Source: JANXQG01 sp963804375 (GTDB lineage: Bacteria; Planctomycetota; Planctomycetia; Pirellulales; Thermoguttaceae). Taken from it: 64,000 bases of DNA. Position numbers and translations under genes: made by a program. The stretch spans positions 1 to 64,000 of the forward strand of contig CAWDQE010000024.1 in the NCBI GenBank assembly GCA_963804375.1, in the 5' to 3' direction. The first letter of the stretch is position 1. The number at the start of each line of letters is the position of its first letter. Shown here one piece after another: positions 1 to 8,098 of the stretch. The notes beneath the pieces were generated by a model. It did no database searches, was not told the origin of the DNA, and worked only from the letters and a program-made list of their open reading frames with translations.

Positions 1-203
1 CGCTCCACGGAGGTACGGGGGATTGTGGTGTTAGGAGTCGAAGAAGCTAATATGCATCTTGTGATGGACAAATAGTTGACGACCTACGTTGGTTAACTGA
101 GGCTCTTCAAGAGGTCCAGCGTGAGCGTTTCAAGTTGTTTTCCCTTCTCGTCTCGGTCCTTACCAAGTATCAACATGGTTCAACCTCCCGTTTCCGGCCA
201 ACT

Positions 204-534
204 TCATTCAAGGAACTGGATTACGCTTTCCCACTCTCTCTCCCCAACCGCCAACTCCGGTGCCTGCAACAATCTGGGCGTTACTTCGACAGGCGGCAAT
301 TCCTCGATCTGATCATCCAGACCCGTCGTTCCGAGTTCCTTGAACTTCCTGGCCGTTATCAAAACCCTGGTCTCCAACGAGCCCACAGCCTTGTTGTAGG
401 CTTCCGTGGTACCGCCCAGGCTCTCCCCACTTCGGCAGGATGGTCGCCCATGTTCGCCAGTCATTTGTAAAGTTCCTTGCCCAAGTCGCTGATTTCCTCG
501 GCATTCTCGGCCAGCTTCTCCTGCCGGCAGCGGG
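204..534 (-). pseudogene. rmuC: rmuC 3' remnant
   Basis: The minus strand encodes the C-terminal part of the DNA recombination protein RmuC. The recognisable blocks, in order, are RQEKLAENAEEISDLGKELY, then GGTTEAYNKAVGSLETRVL, then IEELPPVEVTPRLL. A TGA stop follows the first block (after LGKELYK) and a frameshift separates it from the second, so no intact protein can be made. RmuC proteins are usually about 400-500 residues, so only about the last quarter is left. The homology begins within a few bases of the stop codon of the upstream toxin/DUF4279 gene, which suggests that the 5' part of rmuC was replaced. The family assignment rests on remembered motifs. Confidence 0.75.
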
Positions 535-1209
535 CTAGTCCAGGACATAAAGGTCGATATCCACGTCGGCGTTCAGGTCACCAAGTCTATCCAGGTTCTT
601 CCTGTCCAGGCTGATGCTTGGACGCTCATCGCCGTGCAGATAGAGCACGCATGACAATTCGGCATAATGAGGCCCACAGATCTTCTGAATGGCCCGCCGC
701 CGTCTATGAAGTTTCCCAAGCAGTGCGGATACACGCTGCTCAAAGCCGTAGCGATTGGTCGTCGCCACGATACTGACGCCATTGGCATCGTGTCGGAGCG
801 GAAGCTCAGATACCCTGCGGTCGCCTTCTTGCCACTGCTGGCTGACTTCAAAACCAAGCTGCACCAACTGGGAGGCGACAAGTTCAGGTGGGGGGGCAAA
901 TCCGAGCAGTCGGAATTCGATGATCATTGTATTGCTCGTCCCGTTACCATTTGGCAGGTCGTGTATGTTGATGCCCGTATCATCCAACTCAGGATCATTG
1001 GGCAATCGAATCTTGCCGTGTTTGTCCACGTATTTCTTTCGGGTCACGTAAACCTGTCCAGAGCCCTTGCAGACGATTAGGTCGTACTTGCTACCATTCT
1101 TCTTCGGTTTGAGAGCATGGGGATGAAGGCCATTGCGTTTGAGTTTCTCCAACTCCTGCTTCGTAAGTGCTCGGCAGTTGGCCTTCTTGACGCCTCTGTC
1201 TTTGGTCAT
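535..1209 (-). CDS. Polymorphic toxin type 33 domain fused to a DUF4279 (immunity-like) domain
   Basis: This 224-residue protein has two parts. Residues ~10-90 match the polymorphic toxin type 33 domain: a LTKQELEKLKRNGLHPHAL start, a KYDL core and a TGINIHDL end. In known toxins that ending is normally the C-terminus of a much larger secreted protein. From Met95 (ATG at 927) the reading frame continues without a stop into a ~130-residue DUF4279 domain, ending PSISLDRKNL...DIDLYVLD. DUF4279 proteins often lie next to polymorphic toxins and are presumed immunity proteins. I start at ATG 1209 because the upstream open frame (to 1677) is low-complexity and not protein-like. Either one fused toxin-immunity protein is made, or the DUF4279 part is also translated from the internal ATG. 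No secretion domain is present. The toxin activity of the family is not known to me. Confidence 0.7.
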   Translation of the reverse strand: MTKDRGVKKANCRALTKQELEKLKRNGLHPHALKPKKNGSKYDLIVCKGSGQVYVTRKKYVDKHGKIRLPNDPELDDTGINIHDLPNGNGTSNTMIIEFRLLGFAPPPELVASQLVQLGFEVSQQWQEGDRRVSELPLRHDANGVSIVATTNRYGFEQRVSALLGKLHRRRRAIQKICGPHYAELSCVLYLHGDERPSISLDRKNLDRLGDLNADVDIDLYVLD

Positions 1210-2200
1210 GTCACGGCTTTCTCTGCCGGGTGTCATTTTTGTCCCAGATACGCCCTCAGTAACGACCGGAACCCGGCACAGTTTCCTGTGGTTCGGGACC
1301 TTCAGGTGCAGCAGTTCACGGATAGGCGGCTCCGTCCGGGGGGGGCCAACAGCCTGAAAGTTCAGGGAAATCCCGATTCTACCCCCGTCAAGGGCTACCT
1401 TCAAGCAATTTCGAGGCAATAACCGGCGGCCTCGACGGATTTTTTTCGGGCGGGCAAACGGGGCAGAGGTTGCGGGTTCGCGCTTGGTTTCGTCGTCGGG
1501 GACCAGGGCCAATCCAGCCCCGACCGAGGAAAACGGGGGATTTCGCCGGTCACCAGAGCCACAAACCAACCACATGGGGTATCGGGGCGGGCGACATCTA
1601 TATATATTGGCAGCCACCCGGCGAAGAAGAGACTGGACTGCCATGCCCGAAACCCGCATCAGATGGCAGTCGCTCAATCGCCGTTGCCCGAGGGACCGCC
1701 ATGCCCCATAAGTCCTATCCGGTCAGCCGCCGTAGCCCGACATTTCCAACACGGCTGCAAAGAGTCGAATCCCCCAATAGATGCATCTCACGGTGTTGGC
1801 TCTTTTTCCGGCGAGGCCACGCCGGTCCAGTCTGCGGCCATTCTAGCCAGGAGAAAGTCGGGCTGCAACAGGCTATCGTTGGGAACGGAGCCTCGTTCAA
1901 ACTGAAGAACCTGCCGACTCTGCGGATTCCTGTACTCCGCCGGGCCGGCGACGACCTCGCCATCTCCAGCAGCCCGCCGCCAAAATCCCTCTTAGCGACA
2001 ACGGCTTCGGTGGGTTGGCGAAGGTCAAACTAATCCTGCGGACGGCGATGGAACGTATGCCTGGGCGATGACCTGCCGCCACTGACGCAAAGTGCTGGAG
2101 ATCGGGTGGAGTGGGGATGTCGCGGCATCTGGGCACGCTGATTGCGAGGCAGATGCGGAGCCAGCTATAATGGTGAGGTAGCCTGGAGAAACTGAGGACT
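1210..2200. other. No supported gene
   Basis: Open frames on both strands here are arginine/proline-rich, overlap one another and have no recognisable motif. I see no RNA gene. The stretch probably consists of decayed sequence between the toxin gene and the small gene at 2201. Confidence 0.5.
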
Positions 2201-2572
2201 ATGCCGATGACCGACTTGGCCGACAAGTATAATATCCCCGACAAGATCGTGGCGTTCGTCCGTAGCGGCTTCCTTGAGGTCGCTGAGGAAAGCCCGGATC
2301 GTGCCACGGTTGAGTTCCGCATTCCGTCGCTGGGGAGCGCCGACTCCAGCGATAAATATGTTTTGTACAACCTCGTCTGGATTCATCCGGATCGGAATGC
2401 CGAGTTCTGCCATTACTACGACCAGAAGCCCGGCGACCTCCCGAACTTCTTTGTCCGCATCGACACCGACCATTCCCGCGACGAGCAGGTCGAGGACTTG
2501 GAGACGGTCGAAGATCTGGTGGGGTGGCTCAATACGGTCGAAAAATCAGCTTTCGACGATAGGCGCTCATGA
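2201..2572 (+). CDS. Hypothetical protein, 123 aa
   Basis: An acidic, soluble, protein-like sequence of 123 residues with no signal peptide or membrane segment. The middle (WIHPDRNAEFCHYYDQ) and the acidic C-terminal half (DHSRDEQVEDLETVEDLVGW) have normal globular composition, unlike the shadow frames around it. A GAGG element lies close to the ATG. I do not recognise the family. It sits just before a truncated cytosine methyltransferase, so it could be a leftover of a restriction-modification or phage-related locus, but nothing in the protein shows this. Confidence 0.55.
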   Translation: MPMTDLADKYNIPDKIVAFVRSGFLEVAEESPDRATVEFRIPSLGSADSSDKYVLYNLVWIHPDRNAEFCHYYDQKPGDLPNFFVRIDTDHSRDEQVEDLETVEDLVGWLNTVEKSAFDDRRS

Positions 2573-2585
2573 CCAGCAACACCGC

Positions 2586-2742
2586 ATGGAAGCAGCCACA
2601 ATGGCACGAATTCCCTTAATCTCATTTTTTACGGGCGGTGGTTTCCTCGATCTTGGCTTGGAGAAGGCTGGGTTCGCGGTCGTTTGGACAAACGAGATTG
2701 ACAATGCCTTTGCTGATATGTACGAAGCTGCCATGACTATCG
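2586..2742 (+). pseudogene. DNA (cytosine-5) methyltransferase, N-terminal fragment
   Basis: About 50 codons encode ISFFTGGGFLDLGLEKAGF followed by VVWTNEIDNAFADMYEAAMT, the SAM-binding motif I region of a C5-cytosine DNA methyltransferase (F-x-G-x-G motif, then the Asp/Glu of motif II). Homology stops near 2742. The catalytic Pro-Cys loop and the target-recognition domain are absent. The open frame continues to 2858 but in unrelated sequence. Start is ATG 2586 or 2601. Confidence 0.7.
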
Positions 2743-3099
2743 TCCAGTTCCTTGACCTGCTTGCCGGTTTCCAAGAGCGTCGGTCGGTACGTCCGCTCCG
2801 CTACAAGCACCCATTCTATCAGCCCCACCCCGAGAACGAGAGCGGGGGGCTGGCTTAGGGGTTCGCCTGGGGCTTCCCCGCGCACTGGGCGGCGGCTCCT
2901 GGGACATCCGACTGGAACCGCGACCCGACCATGAGCGGTCGCCGCCGGATTCCCAAAGTTCTTTTCGCAGTGAAAAGCCACCGATTCGGGACGGCGTTGC
3001 GGAATCCGATGTTTCAATCCCGAAATCTCATAATTTCAAGCCGAAAAGCCTGACGCTCGGTGCCATCCCAAGGGACTGCTAGCGGAGAATAGGTCGGCG
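2743..3099. other. No supported gene
   Basis: This stretch joins the methyltransferase stub to the G-rich array. Frames here are short and proline/arginine-rich. I see nothing I can name. Confidence 0.4.
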
Positions 3100-3127
3100 T
3101 TCTTGATTGCTCGGGGGCGGCGGATGC

Positions 3128-3151
3128 GCTTAGCCAAATAATTGGCTAAGC
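3128..3151. repeat. 10-bp palindrome in the first long array block
   Basis: GCTTAGCCAA, a four-base ATAA spacer, then TTGGCTAAGC form a perfect 10-bp inverted repeat. The same palindrome recurs at 3826-3849, with conserved flanks. Confidence 0.85.
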
Positions 3152-3825
3152 AGGGAATCCCGAGGAAAACTTTCTTGATGGCTCGGACGGGACTCGGCGG
3201 CGTTGGTTGCCAGGTTGGTTCGGGGGTTCGTAGAGGTGGGCGGCTCGGCGTGCGTTAGAAGTTGCCTAGCGGTGGGCTCGTGGGTGGGCAAGTACGGCGT
3301 TCTTGATGGCGGCGGGGCGCGGTCGGCGTTGCCTAGCGGTGGGTTCGTGGGTGGGCAATAACGGCGTTCTTGATGGCGAGGGGGCGGCTCAGGGTTGCGT
3401 AGAGGTGGGCTCGCGGGTGGGCTACTACGGCGTTCTTGGTGGCGGCGGGCGGCTCAGCGTTGCGTAGAAATTAGTTCGTGGGAGGACGACTGCCGCGTTC
3501 GTGGTGGTGGGCGGCTCAGGGTTTCGTGGGGGTGGCGGAAATGGACGGCGAGGCGTGCGCTAGAAATTGCGTAGAGATGGGTTCGTAGGTGGGCAGCAAG
3601 GCATTCTTGATGGGGAGGGGGCGGCTCGGCGTTGCGTAGAAATGGGTTCGTGAGTGGACGAGGACGGCGTTCTTCCTGGCAGCGGCGGCTCGTGGGTGCG
3701 TCGAGGTGGGTTCGTAGCTGGGCGAGGACGGCGTTCTTGATGGCGGGGGGCGGCTCAGCGTTGCGTAGAAATGGAGTCGTTGGTGGAAACTACGGCGATC
3801 GTGATGGCGGGGGGGCGGGGGATGC

Positions 3826-3849
3826 GCTTAGCCAAATAATTGGCTAAGC
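3826..3849. repeat. Second copy of the 10-bp palindrome
   Basis: Identical arms and spacer to 3128-3151, followed in both places by CAGGG and a CCCGAGGAA phrase. It marks the second long block of the array. Confidence 0.85.
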
Positions 3850-4449
3850 AGGGGACTCCCGAGGAAGACTCTCGTGATAGCTCGCACGGGTTCAGCAGCG
3901 TCGGCCTCCAAGTGGGCTCGGGGGTTCGTGGAGGTGGGCGGCGAGGCGTGGGCTCGGAGGCCCTTCAGAAGGGACTCCCAAGGAGATTACGGTCAGCGGC
4001 TTCTTGATGGCAGGAGCTGGTGGATGGAGCCGTCATGCCTGAAGCGTTGGGGAGACTTCCGCAGTCGAGGGAGTCTGGTCTCTCGTGGTCCCGGTGACCG
4101 AAAACCCAGGCCGGAGGAGGGTGGCGGGCGATCACACTGGAGCGGGCCGAAGGGGGCTGTGAGCGGCCATCGGATTTCAGCCAGTTTGGTCAGCCATTTC
4201 AGCCAGGCTTGCGCGTCATTTGCACCAGGAGAATACCGTATCCAGGAAAAGGGCGGAGGATTTCCGGTAACCAATTACTCGTGGCCAAAGTGGCTCGAAT
4301 CCTGATGGCCATCGACACCCGGGGCGGAGTTGAGCCGTGAACCCCGCCGTCACACCGCAGCATGGCATCAGCATTACCCTGCCATTACCCAGTCACGGCG
4401 TCGAAATATCTGCATACGGTTTGCATACGAATGGCATTGCACAAAAGAA

Positions 4450-4480
4450 AAGGACTCACGGCTAATCGCCGTAAGTCCTT
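4450..4480 (-). terminator. Intrinsic terminator of the tRNA-Leu remnant
   Basis: A 13-bp stem with one mismatch and a 5-nt loop lies 14 bp beyond the tRNA 3' end. Read on the minus strand it is followed by TTTTCTTTTG. It has the same stem and loop lengths as the terminator behind tRNA-Arg (51462-51492). Confidence 0.75.
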
Positions 4481-4493
4481 ATGCTGTTTATAG

Positions 4494-4545
4494 TACCGAA
4501 GGAGGGACTTGAACCCTCACGACCTTGCGGTCACTGGATTTTGAG
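4494..4545 (-). pseudogene. tRNA-Leu(CAA) 3' half, probable att-site scar
   Basis: On the minus strand the anticodon loop CTCAAAA (anticodon CAA), the 3' anticodon stem, a class II variable arm (TGACCGCAAGGTCGT), a perfect T arm (GAGGG TTCAAGT CCCTC), the acceptor 3' strand CTTCGGT and the discriminator A are all intact. The sequence upstream does not pair with the anticodon or acceptor strands, so the 5' half is missing. Exact 3'-half tRNA duplications are the usual attachment footprint of tyrosine-recombinase elements. The break falls in the anticodon loop, a common crossover point. Confidence 0.8.
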
Positions 4546-4771
4546 AACACTTGGCGACCACTGCGTTAGCAGGGCACAAGCATTGATTTCGTGTTGCAGG
4601 TTACTCCAGGGTAACGACTTCCGTCACGGCGACCGCTTCGTTTGCATTGTACCCGAATTGCCTTTGCACGGCCAGTGTTGCCCCGGATTTGCCCCGGATT
4701 TTTTGGCTGCCAATTGAGCAGCCACGTGCAAAGAGCTTGCTTGTGGATTGCCTTGTTGGGATTCAGGGCAT
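4546..4771. other. No supported gene; sequence beside the tRNA break
   Basis: This replaces the missing 5' half of the tRNA. The minus-strand frame here has no recognisable motif. It may be the tail of a lost integrase or other element end. Confidence 0.4.
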
Positions 4772-5041
4772 CTACGAGGGACTCGGCTTGACAGCCTCGT
4801 CTATAGCTGGCGGGCCTTGCTCCCGAATCTTCATGATGTCCATCAGCTTCCCGGCATCGACGTACATATCGTGAAGAATGGGAGCCTCGCCCAAGTGCTT
4901 GGCGGAGCATTTCGAGTAGCACTCGCCGAGCTTGCGGTAATGGTAGCTCGCCTGCGAGTGACCGTTCGCTCCAGCATGGTCGTAGTAATATTTGATCCTA
5001 TCAGCATGGTGCTTGGCGTCATTCAGGTAGCTTTTCGCCAT
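4772..5041 (-). CDS. Small hypothetical protein, 89 aa
   Basis: A lysine/tyrosine-rich, predicted all-helical protein (begins MAKSYLNDAKHHADRIKYYY). It is preceded by GGACGGAGAATGAA, which gives a GGAG ribosome-binding site at sensible spacing from the ATG. There is no signal peptide or membrane segment. The histidine- and tyrosine-rich N-terminal helix repeats the H-x-x-H spacing. I do not recognise the family. It stands alone between the tRNA scar and a dispersed repeat. Confidence 0.6.
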   Translation of the reverse strand: MAKSYLNDAKHHADRIKYYYDHAGANGHSQASYHYRKLGECYSKCSAKHLGEAPILHDMYVDAGKLMDIMKIREQGPPAIDEAVKPSPS

Positions 5042-5124
5042 TTCATTCTCCGTCCGTGAATTCTCGGGAAATTGTTTGCATGGGCATGATTTCGTGGGCG
5101 GTTTTGCTTGGTGGCTACGGGCTT

Positions 5125-5545
5125 ATGCCCATGAACCCGACGCCAACTATACCGATACGTATCATTTGCGTAACTCCATTCTATTTGGGCATTTACAGTT
5201 TCTCATGTTTCCCACCGTTCCCATCGTTTTTGCCTGTTTTTCCGCGTTTCCGGTGAATTCTTTATAGTTTTTCTTTACGCATGAACCACAGAAAAACGCG
5301 GGATTTCATGGGCAATTCTATTGGTCCTGGACAGGTGGGCGATTGGGAATTGGCAGGATTGGGCAGTTTCCTCGTTGTCGCAAGGGCCAGTGCCAGACTT
5401 TATTTTCCGAAAAGTCACGCGGCACGAAGCGTCGACCGCCTCGCGGTCTATTCAGAAAACCCAGGAGTGATTCATCCTGGCCTTCTTTCGTCGGTCATTT
5501 GGCAGAAAGTCGAGCACATTATAGCAGATAACCGGGCTTCCTGGG
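5125..5545 (+). repeat. Dispersed ~420-bp repeat, copy A
   Basis: About 420 bp match the minus strand of 28230-28655 with patchy but collinear identity. Shared blocks include GCCTGTTTTTCCGCGTTTCC-like sequence, AAAACGCGGGATTTCAT, TCCTGGACAG and CGCGGTCTATTCAGAAAACC. Frames read through both copies are riddled with differences and do not look like selected protein. It may be a decayed mobile element or a shared untranslated module. Confidence 0.8.
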
Positions 5546-5904
5546 GGCATCACGTGTGGAGATCAGCAGCCAGGAGGCCCCGATATTTCCGCCTTAGAAT
5601 TTCGTGCTCCGGAGGGAAATTCCGCCCCGCCGGAGTCTTTCGCCGACGTGCCGAAATTCAAGGCGAAAATCCGATGGCCGGTCGTCGCTACGCTCACGCG
5701 CTCTGCCTGCTGGTCTCTGCTCGTGTGGCCGGGCCAAGCGTAAACTCGCCGATTGCCGTTTCAATCGTTACGCAGCACTTTCGCCGCTCTGGTTGAATCC
5801 GAGGATATGCCGTACAATGGCCTCGAAACGCGACCGGTCGTCAACTCTTTCGCGGCTTGTGGGCCGGCCGATTCTTGGAACGTTATTCAACAACCGAACT
5901 ACGG
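5546..5904. other. No supported gene
   Basis: Intergenic sequence between the dispersed repeat and the next gene. No promoter-like pair or RNA was convincing. Confidence 0.4.
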
Positions 5905-6936
5905 ATGGTCGCTTTGCGGCCCAAAGACAGACCTGATGGCATGGAAATCGATGGCTTGAGAAGTCTGACTGACGCGGTCGTTGTCGCTTTCCGGCAACTG
6001 CGAGATGCGTTGCAGATCCGAGAAGCAATCATCACATTTCTCGAATCGCCGCCCTCTCTGTTATCCGCCGCGGAATACGCGGAACGAGCAATTTCATTCG
6101 TGAACCGGTCAGTGTTGCCCAAAGTCGAAAACGCTTTGAGCACCCCTGACGAAACCACGGCATGTATTTTGGCTACGGTGAAGGCTATCGCGGCTACCGA
6201 AGACATGCAGACGTTCATCGGGAACGAAATCGATTCGACTTTTCGCAAAGAGCTTGTCAACTGGCAGGAACAAGCCAAACTCCCCAAACGAAGCCTTCCA
6301 GAGTTCGTTAGGATGGACTCGGAGCAGGGGGACCGACTCGGGTTGCTTCTCGGGCAATACTGTCGGCAATATTTGGCGCGACGGATCGTCGCTGCCTCCG
6401 TCCCCGGACGCAAGAAACGCCGTGCGAGCGACGAAAATGCGTTGAAGATGATCTATTTGAGAATTGGCATCGAATGCAAGGGCGAGGAACTCATTTTCAA
6501 ATGGGACCCCTGGACGATTGTGCTCTCATCGCTTGGCAATGAGCTTTGCGCGGCGATTCGCGCGGTCGAGAGCAACGGCATGGCCGAGATTTCGCCTCGG
6601 GTTCCTCCCCTGTGTCTTAGCGGATGGGAAGGCGTGCTCGCGTCGCTTCATTCCGATTTCTGGAGCCTTTGGTCGCAGCACACGTTGGGCGGAGGTTTCT
6701 CTCGGGACCGAGACAGTGACGCCGCGGAGCAAGCTCTTCGCTTCATTGACGTGCAGGCAATGTCATCGCGCCGCCCTGCTCTTCGCACGCTCCTGGAATC
6801 GCTGGATGCCAACGAGCGGGTCGAATGGTTTACGCACGAACGGAAAAAACTTGCGCTACTCCGCCAAGTGAGCGAGAAGACCTTCGCGGAACTGATGGAT
6901 TTCACGGGAGGAGATGTGCGAATCGACCATGCTTAG
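5905..6936 (+). CDS. Hypothetical protein, 343 aa (tandem paralogue A)
   Basis: A mostly helical, soluble protein with good coding character over its whole length. I chose ATG 5905; ATG 5941 and TTG 5857 are alternatives and none has a clear ribosome-binding site. The central section (AASVPGRKKRRASDENAL...FKWDPWTIVLSSLGNELCAAI) resembles the middle of the next protein (ASMPPRKGRPRNATQ...VQYDPLRMMRRALIEGLDRC), so the two appear to be diverged tandem duplicates. The next gene starts 9 bp downstream, implying an operon. I recognise no known domain. Confidence 0.65.
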   Translation: MVALRPKDRPDGMEIDGLRSLTDAVVVAFRQLRDALQIREAIITFLESPPSLLSAAEYAERAISFVNRSVLPKVENALSTPDETTACILATVKAIAATEDMQTFIGNEIDSTFRKELVNWQEQAKLPKRSLPEFVRMDSEQGDRLGLLLGQYCRQYLARRIVAASVPGRKKRRASDENALKMIYLRIGIECKGEELIFKWDPWTIVLSSLGNELCAAIRAVESNGMAEISPRVPPLCLSGWEGVLASLHSDFWSLWSQHTLGGGFSRDRDSDAAEQALRFIDVQAMSSRRPALRTLLESLDANERVEWFTHERKKLALLRQVSEKTFAELMDFTGGDVRIDHA

Positions 6937-6944
6937 TGGGACGG

Positions 6945-7958
6945 ATGGGCATGGCGGGAAGGGAGGCCAATGGAAGTGACTTCGATTTCGGAACTCGTAA
7001 CACAGAATATCGTCAAGGCCCGGGCGCCCATCATTATGCAATCGCGGCCTGCGAGGCAATCTACGATTACTGGTGCGATCCCCCACGGTTGCTGAACGGA
7101 TTCGAGATCGGACCAGAACTTGAACTCGCTTCCGGAATTCGTTCGGAGCGTGACTGGGCCAAGCATGCAATCCCGAATATCCTGGCGATCTCGGTGGACG
7201 AGGCGGCCGATGTCGCGGCTGCGGCGGCAAGGAAAATGACCGACGGTCCAACCGCGCCCGATTTTGCGCAACGCGCAGTAAACCACTGGCTGGATGGGCC
7301 TTTCGATAGATGGATCTCTGCGAAGGGCGATAAACTGCCGGAGCGTGTGCGCGATGGACTCAAGGCCATATCGAGCGAACTCGGCTCAATGCTCTTCCAC
7401 GGCGGGTTGGCGCATATCCAACAGAGAATTGCCGCCAAAATCCTCTACGCCTCAATGCCGCCGCGAAAAGGACGACCGCGGAATGCGACGCAGCACGTCG
7501 AGCGATCGATCTTTAAGGCGAACGGACTGCTTAACGGCGGATACGATGACTGGACAGTCCAATACGATCCGTTACGCATGATGCGCCGTGCGCTGATTGA
7601 GGGCCTCGATCGCTGTCTTCAGGATGCGGCGGACTCGCTTCCGGCAATCAATCCTTACGTCCAACAAGAGCTTTTTGTCCACTGGGATTTCGTGCGAGCG
7701 GATCTGAACGTCGCTGCTTGGCATTTCTTGGCGATGTCGGATTGCAGAGATGAGCTACGGCAGCGAATCGTTGTTCCCTCGCCTTTCCAGCAAGCCGTTC
7801 ATGACTCATCGAACACCGCTGGCGAAGGTTGCAAGGCTGCCGCTTGCGCCTTAGAGCATTGGCTTGTAAAGGTGCCGCTCATGCACGGTTTTATCGACCA
7901 CGGCTACAAGGAAATCATGACAAGCATCGGGGGACCGATGGGCTTGTCCGATGCGTGA
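6945..7958 (+). CDS. Hypothetical protein, 337 aa (tandem paralogue B)
   Basis: A soluble, alanine-rich helical protein starting 9 bp after the stop of the preceding gene (ATG 6945; ATG 6951 also possible). It shares with that gene a basic P-x-R-K-x-R linker and a Y/W-DP-x-x segment followed by an amphipathic helix. Conserved-looking features are HHYAIAACEAIYDYW near the N-terminus and LFHGGLAHIQQRIAAKILY in the middle. No catalytic motif is obvious. Function unknown; the pair is likely co-expressed, perhaps with the gene at 8099. Confidence 0.65.
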   Translation: MGMAGREANGSDFDFGTRNTEYRQGPGAHHYAIAACEAIYDYWCDPPRLLNGFEIGPELELASGIRSERDWAKHAIPNILAISVDEAADVAAAAARKMTDGPTAPDFAQRAVNHWLDGPFDRWISAKGDKLPERVRDGLKAISSELGSMLFHGGLAHIQQRIAAKILYASMPPRKGRPRNATQHVERSIFKANGLLNGGYDDWTVQYDPLRMMRRALIEGLDRCLQDAADSLPAINPYVQQELFVHWDFVRADLNVAAWHFLAMSDCRDELRQRIVVPSPFQQAVHDSSNTAGEGCKAAACALEHWLVKVPLMHGFIDHGYKEIMTSIGGPMGLSDA

Positions 7959-8098
7959 CAACGGTGTTCGGTTGCAAGTCGCGAAGGTTTTTTTGTACGA
8001 CTTACGGAGCGAATGAGGATACAGACCAGTGAATAGGCTGTGGCCGTAAGAGAAGTGAGATACCCAGTCTTTCGATTGATAAGAACCAGTGTTTTGCC

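Larger units (their letters stand above)
3100..4010 (+). repeat. G-rich imperfect tandem array, ~65-bp period
   Basis: The phrase ACGGCGTTCTTGATGGCG and degenerate forms recur near 3296, 3361, 3428, 3491, 3600, 3664, 3728 and 3792, giving a period of about 63-67 bp. Each unit also carries GCGTAGAAATGGGTTCGTGG-like sequence, and the plus strand is strongly G-rich. A longer block (about 3116-3250) is repeated near 3814-3950, so the array is bracketed by two copies of it. Open frames inside are repeat-derived and not genes. A related array lies at 49740-51235, also on the 3' side of a tRNA. Confidence 0.8.

Noticed and set aside
3100..4010. Possible CRISPR array
   Set aside because: Units are degenerate along their whole length, with no exact short repeat separated by unique spacers, and no cas genes.
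3600..4305. Open frames of 71-143 codons inside the G-rich array
   Set aside because: They are translations of the repeat unit, rich in Gly/Trp/Arg, with no ribosome-binding site and no conservation between copies.
4481..4717. 78-codon plus-strand frame
   Set aside because: Its start is the antisense of the tRNA-Leu remnant (the well-known false EGLEPSRPCGH peptide).
5281..5796. 171-codon plus-strand frame
   Set aside because: It lies in the dispersed repeat; the second copy does not keep the frame.
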